NCBI GenBank assembly: GCA_023897205.1
Contig: JAHWDD010000001.1
Location: forward strand, 4,402,001-4,466,000
Source of the DNA: Exophiala sp. HKRS030
Lineage: Eukaryota > Ascomycota > Eurotiomycetes > Chaetothyriales > Herpotrichiellaceae
DNA: 64,000 nucleotides
Direction of reading: 5' to 3'
Shown: positions 34,051 to 43,763 of the stretch, one piece after another
Layout of the letters: every line of letters begins with the position of its first letter
Numbering within the stretch: the stretch's first letter is position 1
Notes under the pieces: generated by a model
What the model saw: the letters and a program-made list of their open reading frames with translations, nothing else
Database searches by the model: none
Told to the model about the DNA's origin: nothing
Position numbers and translations under genes: made by a program

Positions 34051-34891
34051 GGTGGTGGTGGTTTCTGATGAGACCGCAGAAGAAGAAGATTGAGGACGTC
34101 GAAAACTATCGGCCACTTTCTTCAATCGCTCAGTTGCTGCGGCCTGTCTGACGGTATCTGGGCTTGAAGTACTACCTTGATATCCTGCCATGAAATGATT
34201 TACGACAAAACAGCTGCTTGTATGTCCGAATCTCATAACATCACATCCGACAATTCTCAAGTCCGGTCGTCCCTCGAATGTTTGAGACGTTGCAACCCAC
34301 ACGTGCTTCTTCTCTGGTCTTTCGGGCTTCGGAGCTTGTGTCAAGTCGGGGTTAATCAATTTCCCTTCTCCTTTCTCCTTACACTCAAGTGACAATGATC
34401 TCACACACGAGTAGAGAACATTGGAATTGCATTGGATACTCCCCAATCGACCCCAAAGGACCAAGACTTGACTAAGAGTCTAGAGGGTACGCCATCTCCA
34501 CAAAGTCGAGAGTCGACGTCGAAGGTGTCCACCCAACTCCGGTCACGTGATCGGTCATTACGGACGTCCTTCTTTCGCGTCCTTCGCCATTGGTGTTTGT
34601 TCCTTCTTCCTTCAACGTCCAACTTTGGACCCAGGAGTCGTGCACGATCTATCACCCCCATTCCGCATCGGCATTTTGAAGATGTGATCAATCATGCCAC
34701 CCCGCTCTGTGAGGGGCACGGTGCGCGATACACTAACACGAGGTGTTAGTAGTCCTGCTTGCACAACGCCTTTTCTTGTGAGTTCGAGCAGCTTGGCAGA
34801 CACGACACACAAATGCATGGAATTCAATACCAAACTAAGTGAACTATGGCTAGGTCTAGAACTGGCCCTTGATACTACATTCAACCAGAGG
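34051..34891. promoter_or_regulatory. Region upstream of the amidohydrolase gene
   Basis: Between the amidohydrolase start and the aldehyde dehydrogenase stop, both on the minus strand. It holds the amidohydrolase promoter, including a CACGTGACCGGA motif at 34538-34549. The frame upstream of the amidohydrolase start stays open, so a longer N-terminus is possible. No other gene is seen. Confidence 0.55.
34538..34549 (-). promoter_or_regulatory. Candidate regulator site CACGTGACCGGA (site 1)
   Basis: Minus-strand CACGTGACCGGA, followed by GT, about 490 bp upstream of the amidohydrolase start and in the same orientation. It matches site 2 at 14 of 15 positions over TCACGTGMCCGGAGT. It combines an E-box-like CACGTG with a CCGG core; the binding protein is not known. 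Confidence 0.55.
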
Positions 34892-36406
34892 TCAAAGCTT
34901 ACAATTCTCGAGAAGCTCAGTGACTTTTGACCACCCGGCCACCGGCCCAATGCCCGAAGGTACCCTCATATTCTTTGGGCGACTGTACTCATGAAGAGTC
35001 TCAATACAGTGCTCTCTGCCATAGCCGGAATGTTTTGCTCCTCCGAACGGTGTCCCTAAAGCCATACGGTTGTAGTTGTTGATGAAAACCATACCAGCAT
35101 CGACCTCCCGTCCGGCTTTGGTCGCCTTCGTCACATCCTTGGAGAAAACTGCACAGACAAGACCGTATTCAACCTCGTTTGCGATCGAAATGGCTTCCTC
35201 GTACGTGGAGAATGCATTGACTGTGACCACAGGCCCGAATATCTCTTCCCTTGCCACTCTCATATTCCGAGTCACACCGGTCAACAAGGTAGGCTGAACA
35301 TAGAAGCCCTTGGCCAGCTTCGAATCCGTCGGCTTTGGTGCTTGTGCCTCTATCTTTGCGCCCTCGCTGATGCCAATCTGGATATATTCTTCGACTTTCT
35401 GTTGATGGACCTGGGTCACCAAAGGTCCTACGTGGGTATCAGCGTTGGCACCGTGGCCAACCTTGAGCCGCTTGACAGCAGCGCCGAGTTTACTGACAAA
35501 TTCATCGTGAACGCCGTGTTGTATTAAAATCCTGGAGGAGGCTGTGCACGCTTCTCCCTGATTGAAGAACCCGCCATCCAACGCATTTCTCACCGCCAGA
35601 TCAACATCCGCATCGTCGAATATGATCATGGCGTTCTTTCCACCGAGTTCAAGCGAAAGAGGAGTAATTGAGTCTGCCGCGAGCTTGCTGACAGCCGCTC
35701 CTCCCCTTGTCGAGCCGGTAAAGGACACTTTCCGCACATCCGGGTGTGTGACGAGAGCTTGCGGAACAGCCGTGCCGACCGCTGGAAGTGCTTGTATCAC
35801 TCCCGTTGGCAGGACTTCCTGAGCAATCTCGATTATTCGCATTGCTGTCAATGGTGCTTGCTCTCCGGGTTTGATGATTATTGTGTTGCCCATGGCCAAC
35901 GCCGGCGCGGATTTTCCCCCGACATGGATTGGGGGCCAGTTGAATGGGATGATGCCGGCCACAACGCCGTATGGTTCTCGAAACACGGAGGCGTAGATGC
36001 TTCCCTGATCGTAAAACTCGTCGGGCAACTTGTCAATCAGAGACGCAAAATAGTGGAAAATGCCAATCACAAAAGGAACGTCGCCTTCGCGAGCTTGGCT
36101 GATGGGTTTGCCGTTCTCTCTCGAGAGCAATTCGGCCAGCTCTTCAAAGTGTTGTGATAACTGGTCGCCCACTCGGTGCAAGTACATCGCTCGTTCTCGT
36201 CTGGGAAGCCATCTCCAGCTTTGAAAGGCCTTTTGAGCGGTGGCAACGGCTTTTTGCACTTCGTTGACACCTCCACCTTGCACTCTGGTGATTAGTTCTC
36301 CCGTAGCAGGATTATGGACGTCAAATTGATGCGCCGGGTCGTTTGAAGACCATGGAAATCGTGAGATTTTCTCGTAAACCTTGGGCTGGAAACTTATGCT
36401 CCCCAT
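34892..36406 (-). CDS. Aldehyde dehydrogenase (NAD(P)+), 504 aa, single exon
   Basis: Second aldehyde dehydrogenase of the window, intron-free and only distantly similar to the one at 14.7 kb. It has 504 residues with IPFNWPPIHVGGKSAPAL, NTIIIKPGEQAP, FTGSTRGGAAV, general-base Glu253 (LELGGKN), nucleophile Cys287 (GEACTAS) and EEIFGPVVTV. The fold type fits the broad benzaldehyde/betaine/vanillin-like group that oxidises aryl or alkyl aldehydes; I cannot choose a substrate. It is divergent from the decarboxylase-like gene, sharing a 439 bp promoter with a CACGTGCCCGGA site. In the proposed pathway it would convert the GMC oxidoreductase product to a carboxylic acid. No targeting signal is seen. 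Confidence 0.93.
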   Translation of the reverse strand: MGSISFQPKVYEKISRFPWSSNDPAHQFDVHNPATGELITRVQGGGVNEVQKAVATAQKAFQSWRWLPRRERAMYLHRVGDQLSQHFEELAELLSRENGKPISQAREGDVPFVIGIFHYFASLIDKLPDEFYDQGSIYASVFREPYGVVAGIIPFNWPPIHVGGKSAPALAMGNTIIIKPGEQAPLTAMRIIEIAQEVLPTGVIQALPAVGTAVPQALVTHPDVRKVSFTGSTRGGAAVSKLAADSITPLSLELGGKNAMIIFDDADVDLAVRNALDGGFFNQGEACTASSRILIQHGVHDEFVSKLGAAVKRLKVGHGANADTHVGPLVTQVHQQKVEEYIQIGISEGAKIEAQAPKPTDSKLAKGFYVQPTLLTGVTRNMRVAREEIFGPVVTVNAFSTYEEAISIANEVEYGLVCAVFSKDVTKATKAGREVDAGMVFINNYNRMALGTPFGGAKHSGYGREHCIETLHEYSRPKNMRVPSGIGPVAGWSKVTELLENCKL

Positions 36407-36845
36407 GATGAGAGTGGTGTATGTCGGCTGGCAATAACTTGTTGATTGAGGATGGCACTCTGTATATAGCGATCACGGATGGAAACTCCAAGGCACTGAT
36501 AAGGTCGGAATCAGCAAACAAGAGGCTTTATACGGCGACATGATCTTCGATACTGGCGATTGGCCGTTGAAGTTGAGCCCCCCCTGGTCAGGAGTGGAGC
36601 CATACTCAACTCACGTGCCCGGAGTCGTCGATCGTGGAACGAAGCCAGTCGCAATCCATCTCGGCCTTGGACTATGCCTGGTCGGGTTCGGAGTTAAAAA
36701 GTACAAGGACAGACTACTCGTACGACCTTTGTCTTGTTGGAGAGATAGATTGTGATATCCAAACAAGACTTCTCGTCGGTATCTGGCTACTGTGAAGCGA
36801 CATCCACGGTCATTACAGGGATCACCTCCAATCAGAACACCAATC
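36407..36845. promoter_or_regulatory. Divergent promoter, ALDH / decarboxylase-like gene
   Basis: 439 bp between two start codons. It contains CACGTGCCCGGA at 36612-36623, roughly central, so one site could serve both genes. No coding sequence is supported. Confidence 0.65.
36612..36623 (+). promoter_or_regulatory. Candidate regulator site CACGTGCCCGGA (site 2)
   Basis: Plus-strand TCACGTGCCCGGAGT context, about 205 bp from the ALDH start and 220 bp from the decarboxylase-like start. Confidence 0.6.
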
Positions 36846-38021
36846 ATGAAAGGCAAGATCATTCTAGAGGAGCATGTCTGCTTACCAGAAGAGAATCCAG
36901 CAGAAAAGCTCAAGTTCTTTGCACGAGATCCCAACGGTCTTGCCGAGGCATTGTTTGATCTTCACGGAGTACGACTGCAAGAGATGAACGAGAATGGTGT
37001 CGAATACGCCATCATGTCTTACACCCCCCCTGGGCCTCAAGGGTTACGAGATCCAAAGGCAGCAGAAGAGTATGCCGTCAAGATCAACAACTGGCTTGCA
37101 GAACTTGTCGATCGAGCACCAGAGAGATTCGCAGCCTTTGCAGCCGTGTCCATGCACGATCCCTCGACCGCGGCCAAAGAACTGACGAGATGTGTGAAGG
37201 ACTTGGGCATGGTTGGAGTCATGCTGCACGACACGCAGGAGTATATGACATCCGAAGGCCGTGTCAGCGAGTATCATTACGACGACCATCGATACGATGA
37301 GTTCTGGAAGGTTGTCGAGTCTTTGGGCGTTCCAGTATATCTTCACCCGAAACCACCACTCCCAGACGACGCTGCTCGCCTTTACGCAAAGAGGCCGTGG
37401 CTGTTCGGACCGACGTACAGTTTTGCGAGAGACTGTGGGTTTCACTTTTTGGCCTTGTGCACGAGTGGTATCTTTGACAGATTTCCTGGTTTGAGATTGA
37501 TCATTGGTCATATGGGTAAGCAAGCCGCATACATACCAAACATCTCGACCCAGGGACAGAAATGAGGAACTACCAAGCTAACACACACAAAAAATGTTGA
37601 TCTAGGCGAAATGATTCCTGCTCATCTAGGAAGAATGGATCACTGGTTCGACAAGAAAGATCGAGGAAGGACTCTCCCTTGTAAAAAGACGCTGCGCGAG
37701 TACTTTGAGACAAACGTCTTTTTTACGACTGCCGGAAACTTCTCAACTACGGCATTGTTGCATGCCATGTCCGAATTCGGTGTGGATCGCATCTTGTTCT
37801 CGGTTGACACGCCATATGAAAACATCACCGAGGGGGCCACATGGCTGGATTCGTTACCGATAGGGAACAAAGACGTCGCGAAGATTGGTCGGGACAATAC
37901 TTTGGGGTTATTTCCTCAACTTCAGGCCCGACTCAAGACGGAAGAAGTGGAAAAGCTTCAGAAAGACCATAAGAAGGTATTGTACCTTCACCAGGCTGGA
38001 TTTCCAGCTGGAAAGCTATAG
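36846..38021 (+). CDS. Dihydroxybenzoate-decarboxylase-like amidohydrolase
   Basis: Amidohydrolase-2 family protein related to fungal 2,3-dihydroxybenzoate decarboxylase and bacterial gamma-resorcylate decarboxylase, which remove CO2 non-oxidatively from o-hydroxybenzoic acids using a divalent metal. Exons 36846-37515 and 37606-38021 give 361 residues, slightly more than the usual 325-345. Metal and catalytic residues of the family are in place: Glu8 and His10 (LEEHVC), His167 (YLHPKPP), His222 (IIGHMGE) and Asp291 (FSVDTPYEN). Splicing rebuilds GHMGEMIPAHLGRMD. Substrate choice among 2,3-dihydroxybenzoate, salicylate, resorcylate and orsellinate-type acids cannot be read from sequence by eye. 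The gene is divergent from the ALDH gene, so acid made by ALDH could be its substrate; this is inference. Confidence 0.9.
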
Positions 38022-38941
38022 GGCACCCTGTTGGTTGCGGTTCACGAAGATATCAAGTAGGAAAAACCATAGCTCTTGTCGGTCGCTGTTGACACGATAC
38101 ACAGCCTTCTGAATCGTGTGGTGATGGGCAGAGACATATCATCCACAACATGACAAAACCGCAAAGGGTTGCTTTTCGTATAACAGACTTAGGAGTGTAC
38201 CGGATGGCTGAAGTTTACAACAGTCGGAAGTCTAGAGAGTAGCCTTACCCCAAGCCAGCCGGAGCCGCGACTTGGGGCTCGTGGCTTGAAATCCACATTT
38301 GAAAGAGAACCTCGGCGTTACTGAGTTGAATTTGGCGACACCCTGGGTCACGCCACCGTGCCCATGAAGTCCAAGAAGTAATTCTCAATACTCTGTTCCG
38401 AGCAAAAGCCAGACCAAAGGCATCACGGAACTGAGACAATTGGAGAGTCAGTTACCTGTACATACCTAGGTAGTTAATTAGCCTTGTCCCCACCCCCCAA
38501 TATCGCGGGGCTCCACAGGTACAGTACCATTCCGGAGGACAACGCCCTACCCAGTGTAGGCTTCAGGGCACAGACTACAGACTATGTGGCATGGAGAACT
38601 TTTACTGTAAGAATAAGCCGAACGACAAGAGCTATTGCCCGAAAGCTATTTGGCAGTGATCCAGACTCCCGCACTCATGTGCCCAAGACTTCAGTAAAGT
38701 GGGTTCTCTCACCTTCCAGTCACAAGATCGCTCCTCGTTTACACTTTGTAGTACGTTCTCTTCCACTCTAGCAAATACGCCTTGATACCAGTAACAATAC
38801 CACTTCAAGCCGTAAACTAGTATATAGTTTTAAGGTACAGTAAGAATGCTGGCATTCAGCAAGCAACGGCATCCTTCAGGTTGAAGTAAAAGGGAAGTCG
38901 AAAAACAACATTCAGTCAGTGGCCTACCTGAGTCAGTAGTC
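38022..38941. other. Intergenic region upstream of the GMC gene
   Basis: The 3' flank of the decarboxylase-like gene and the GMC promoter. No CACGTG site and no gene was found. The final 130 bp are AT-rich and purine-rich before the start at 38942. Confidence 0.5.
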
Positions 38942-40913
38942 ATGCCGCCTCCAGTAGAAGAAGAGTTTGACTTCATCGTCGTGGGTGCAGGTAAGTCTTG
39001 GGCTCAATCTCTCTCTGTCTGGTCAATCATGTTACCTGAGGCTGATTTGGCTCTACAGGAAATGCTGGAGCTGTTGTTGCTGGAAATTTGGCACGTTCAA
39101 AAGCCAAACCAAGGGTTTTGTTGATCGAACTCGGCGGTGACAATTCGGCGGCACATTTACGAATACCGTCTGAGCGATTCATCAACCCTTATGTGAATCC
39201 CAACATCGTCCTTGACTACAAGACGACCCCCCAGAAACATCTCAATGGCCGAGTACTCGACTATCTCCGTGGGACAGGACTCGGAGGCTCCAGCATCGCC
39301 AACTTTCTCGCTTACATTCGAGGAACGGCGTCCGATTACAATCGGTGGGCTGATCTTGTTGATGACGACTCTTGGAGGTGGGAGAATGTCCTGGAGAGGT
39401 ACAACGAACTCGAAAACCTTCACTTCTCCGGTGGCAACGACGACGCTGACAGCGACCCTGAGGGGTACGTCAAGCTGAAACCGGGGGCGCATGGGTTCGA
39501 TGGACCAGTCGACCTGACACTTCCATCTCGCAAGGAATGGCCCGAGGGTCTCGATATTCTCATGCAAGCAGCCAAAAGCCACGGTCTCCCATTGAACCCG
39601 GACCAGAACTCGGGAGACATCATCGGCATGGCAGGAGTCACTACAACTACACACGCTGGCTGGAGAGTGACGAGTGCATCTGCGTACTTGACCAACCCTC
39701 CTTCAAATCTCGTCCTATGGACAAACTCTGCCGTCACACAAGTCGTGTTCGACACCAATACGACAAGTACAAAACAACAACCTAGAGCTTCAGGAGTCAT
39801 TCTCTCAGACGGTCGTCAAGTGAGAGCGACAAAGGAAGTCATCTTGTCTCTGGGAACCATCGACACTCCGAAACTGCTCATGCTCAGTGGTATCGGTGAC
39901 AGAACGGAACTGGAGAAACATGGAATTTCGTGTCTCGTCAACAGCCCTCGAGTCGGCAAGGACCTCATCGACCATGTCTATCTTGTCATGACCTACGGAG
40001 CAAAGTCGACACTGGGGACGAAGGTCGCTTTCCAACAAAACAAAGAATACGTCAAGGCCGCCCGTGAACAGTGGCTACGAAATCAGACCGGACCAGACGC
40101 GACGTTGAACACAATCAACATTATTGGCTTCCTAAAGTTTGACTCTCGACGAATCAATTTCGATGAAATGTACAAACTCGACTCGAAAACCCGCAACTTC
40201 CTCGAACGTCCCGACGTACCTCAGTACGAGTTTTATATGCAAGGATACATCCCCGACGATTGGGATGTCGAGAAACACGGCCCAGAATGTTTGGGTATGG
40301 CCGTCATGTTGATGAACCCTCAATCCCGAGGATACGTGGCTCTAGCCTCGAAAGATCCTCTTGCTAGACCCATCATCGAGACGAATTACCTCGCTCACCC
40401 CTATGACCGACAAACCATAAATAACGCAGTCAAGGAGGCCATGTCTTTTGCAAAATCAAAACAACTCTCTCCTTACTTGCTCGACAAAGTTTTGGGTCCG
40501 GAGTCGGACAGCGATGAGCATGTCACAAAATTTGTCAAAGATGAACTCATGTCAATCCTTCATGGGGTCGGGACAGTCATGATGGGTCCCAAACACGAAG
40601 ACACTTCTTCTTCTTCTTTCTCTCCTTGTGATACCGACTTTCGTGTACGTGGCGTAGACGGGCTAAGAGTCATTGATTTGAGTGTGTGTCCAACCATCAC
40701 AAAGTAAGTAACAATACTTACCATGGCCCCCCCTTTTGTGATTTCAAAAACTAACGTATTGAAAGCAACCATACTCAAGCAACTGCGTATCTGGTAGGTC
40801 ATATGGGTTGGAAAAAACTTTGTGATGAATACAATCTGGAGTCGCCGAGTGGTCATGCTTCTGGTAGCAGTAGCAGTGGTGGTAGTGGGTTGTCTAGAGA
40901 GCATCGTCTATAG
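38942..40913 (+). CDS. GMC oxidoreductase (aryl-alcohol/choline-dehydrogenase-like)
   Basis: FAD-dependent glucose-methanol-choline oxidoreductase that oxidises an alcohol to an aldehyde. Exons 38942-38990, 39059-40703 and 40766-40913 give 613 residues. Splicing completes the dinucleotide motif VVGAGNAGAVVAGNLA near residue 15; the second signature LRGTGLGGSS, TSASAYL and LSLGTIDTPKLLMLSGIG follow. Toward the C-terminus are ILHGVGTVMMGP and TITNNHTQATAYLVG, the region holding the catalytic pair. There is no signal peptide, so unlike wood-decay aryl-alcohol oxidases it is probably intracellular. The last 20 residues are Ser/Gly-rich. The gene is convergent with the MFS gene. It would supply the aldehyde for the neighbouring aldehyde dehydrogenase; substrate unknown. 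Confidence 0.92.
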
Positions 40914-41232
40914 TGTTGTATCAGTCTATACTGCTACACTCTCATATTCTTACAATTACGCTCACGCCATGTTTCCTCCTACTGCCGTATTTGTTCATAT
41001 CTGTACGAGTCCTCAGAAATTCAATGAATCCGTCAAAGCAAAACAGTATCACTTGAGAGTTGAGAACTCCTTTCGTGTCTTGAAGTGCAATTCTGCAGTA
41101 ATGGGACACATAAATCCTGGTTTTCACAGTATAAATTCGTACCTTGCCTTGCCCTGCACAAAGGTTTTGATCATGACACGTATACTACTCCATAGGGAAA
41201 TACCGTGTGCTCAAGTAGCCCTAAGAACGTCT
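40914..41232. other. Convergent 3' region
   Basis: Shared 3' flanks of the GMC and MFS genes. A frame running through from 40822 is a shadow of the GMC 3' end. Nothing else is seen. Confidence 0.5.
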
Positions 41233-43454
41233 CTAGACAGACAAAACAACAGTCTCACGATGTTCCGGCGTAACCTCCCCCTTTTCTCCAGTAGCAGTGG
41301 CCGTAGCATCCCTGCTGCCGTGATGGTGTTCTTTGACGACCAACTCTTCCTCATTCTCACCAAGCTGAACGTCATTACTAAACACCATCACTTCGTCCTG
41401 GTCTCCGAATATGGCGGCAACTTCTTCCAACGGGACACCTTTTGTCTCTGGGAGGACCCATGAGATCCAAACCAAGCCAACAGCGCAGACAGAAATGAAG
41501 ACCTGAAACGACAATAGTCAGCAGTATTCTTGAGAATCCAATCAAACGCCAGATCGTCAGCCATTCACATACCAGGTAGTATTTCCAGCCAATGGTAGAG
41601 AACGCGGTAGGTGCAACTTGAAGATACACCAAAGAGCTAAGGCAGAGTCCAGACATGGTGATGGCAAGGCCTTTGGCTCGAAGGTGATTCGGGTAGATTT
41701 CACCAAAGAAGACAATCCCAGCGACATCAACACCGCAGCCGTAGATATAGATGAAAATGTAACTAGCACACAGAGATCGTCAGACGCTTTTCTTTTTTGC
41801 ATCAAGTGAGAAGGAGGAAGATGGTATCAGAAAAGAATTGTAGTAGTCTAGCTTCACTTACAATGCAGCGACTGCAGCTCGGAGAGCAGCCTTGTTGGGG
41901 ACAGCCGGGACAGGAGTTGCGTAAGTTGCTACCAATGCAGCTTCCAAGATCAAGCACACTAGACATCCTGCGATACCGAATATCATGAGCGGTTTGCGGC
42001 CGATCTTGTCCATGATCAAAGCGCCTATCGAACTCGAATCAGCTTTCTGATAGGGTCAAAATTTAACCTGCCTGGCCAATACATACCTGTTAGATTGCCG
42101 GCGATGCCACATGTGATCCATCCACATTGTAAAACTAGTTGACGTTCGGTATCAAATCCGAGCGAGCTATATAGCATGGGCCCGTAATTGTTGATCACTG
42201 TCATGTAAATTAGCTGAGACCAGGAAACTCAGGAGGTTTCCTCACCGAGAACTGCTGTGGATTGGCCAAGGATGGAGTAAGCAGTAGTCATAATGACACG
42301 TTTTCGATACGAGGGCCGCTTGAACATTTGCCAGTAGCTTGGGTTCAACGTCCTATCATACTCAATCTGTCTCTGCATCTGGTAGAACTCGACCATGGCG
42401 AAATGGTGTTCTTCGTGACGATCAAGTTTGTGGAGTTTCGTGACAACCTTTTTGGCATCGTCGGCTCGGTTGACAAGTAAGAGCCAACGAGGACTCTCGG
42501 GGACAAATGGCATAGTGAAAAATGGTAGAGCAGTGAATATGAGGCTCAATCCGTACGGACCTCGCCACTGTGAAGATGAACTGTCCGAGTGGTAGAATGC
42601 CAGGCCCATGTACGTGGCGAGAGCATAACCCAGGGCAATACCGAGACCGTCCATGCCCACGAAGAGACCACGCAGAGCAGGAGGTGCGAGTTCGGCCGTG
42701 TAGACAGGTGCTATATTTCGTTCGTTGGTCAGCGCTTGACATTGGCCAACGTGGAGAGAGAAAAGTACATACTTATCGCAACGTAGCTCCAGGAGCTAAA
42801 TCCGGCGAGGAACTTGAAGGCAATGAACATTCCCACGTTCTGTGCCGCACACACAAAGATGCCTCCAAGTAACCCGGTGACGGCACAGAAAATCATGCCA
42901 GCCTTACGGCCCCATCTCTCCATGACATAGGTCGTTGAGAAGATGCCAAAGACCCCGCCGGCCTGGAAGACTCCGGACATGGCTCCGATAAGAGAGTTGG
43001 TCTTACTCGTGACCAGTCCCTCACTGTTCAAGAGCTTCATGTATACATAGAAGGAGGGTTGTGCCAGTGTCGTGCCAATGATGGATGCAGGGTAAGAGAA
43101 GCCCAGCATGCTCATGGCAACGGCGAAACAAATAAAAAAGTGCCGCCAGTTCCATTGGTCTCTGGCTTTGATCTCCATGATGGCAAAACTGGAATTCAAA
43201 AGTTGCCTCCCTAAAGTGTTTGGAAGGGTACGTGACGCTGAAATGATCGCGTAGACACAGTCGCATAGGGAAGGCGAAGACCTACCTTTATAGTCATACT
43301 GATTGGTACTTCCGCCACTGTCAATGTCTGAATACGAGGTTCGGTGTATTGAGACGTAGTGATAGCTTTGGCCGGCTACAAAGGCCTGGTCTGCAAGGGG
43401 CGAGAACGAGTGTTTCCCGACTGCACCACGCGGTCTTCTCCAGATAGTCACCAT
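41233..43454 (-). CDS. MFS sugar-porter-family transporter
   Basis: Twelve-helix proton-coupled permease of the sugar porter family, which in fungi includes hexose, quinate and other polyol or aromatic-acid carriers. Seven exons on the minus strand, 43454-43286, 43210-42773, 42710-42246, 42197-42087, 42024-41862, 41762-41573 and 41502-41233, join in phase to 601 residues. Signatures are ERWGRKAGM after helix 2, PESPRWLL before the central loop, MDKIGRKPL in the second half and PETKGVPLEEV after the last helix. The N-terminal 75 residues and C-terminal 50 are polar and cytosolic. The first exon is the least certain; translation could start at MEIKARDQW in exon 2. It is divergent from the Zn2Cys6 regulator, which suggests substrate uptake for the local pathway. 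Substrate unknown. Confidence 0.9.
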
Positions 43455-43763
43455 GTCAATACGGGGTAAAATGTGGAGGGATAATCAGGGGAACGTAGAA
43501 CTTGGTATGTACGTAGTAAGTGGTTGGTTGTCGAGAGAGAGAGAGAAGTATCAAGGTCTCGCACGTGACCGGAACCCACAGTTCTTCTGTGGTTCTTTAG
43601 TCAGTCGACATCCACCACCGATCCCTGCTGATTCTCCAAGTCATTCCCTTCTGTATCAAACTCGCACCTCGGGCGGAAGTCGACGCATCGCAACGGACAA
43701 CCACCGTATAGGCAGGCTGAAGACAGGGCTACTTCCTCTCCTATTTCTCATGGTCAATGAAAG
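43455..43763. promoter_or_regulatory. Divergent promoter, MFS transporter / Zn2Cys6 regulator
   Basis: 309 bp between two start codons. It contains CACGTGACCGGA at 43562-43573, immediately followed by an imperfect inverted repeat around a TTCTT loop (43572-43594), and a GA-dinucleotide run at about 43531-43545. The arrangement would let the regulator control itself and the transporter. Confidence 0.65.
43562..43573 (+). promoter_or_regulatory. Candidate regulator site CACGTGACCGGA (site 3)
   Basis: Exact match to site 1 over 12 bases. It lies about 110 bp from the MFS start and 190 bp from the regulator start. Confidence 0.6.
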
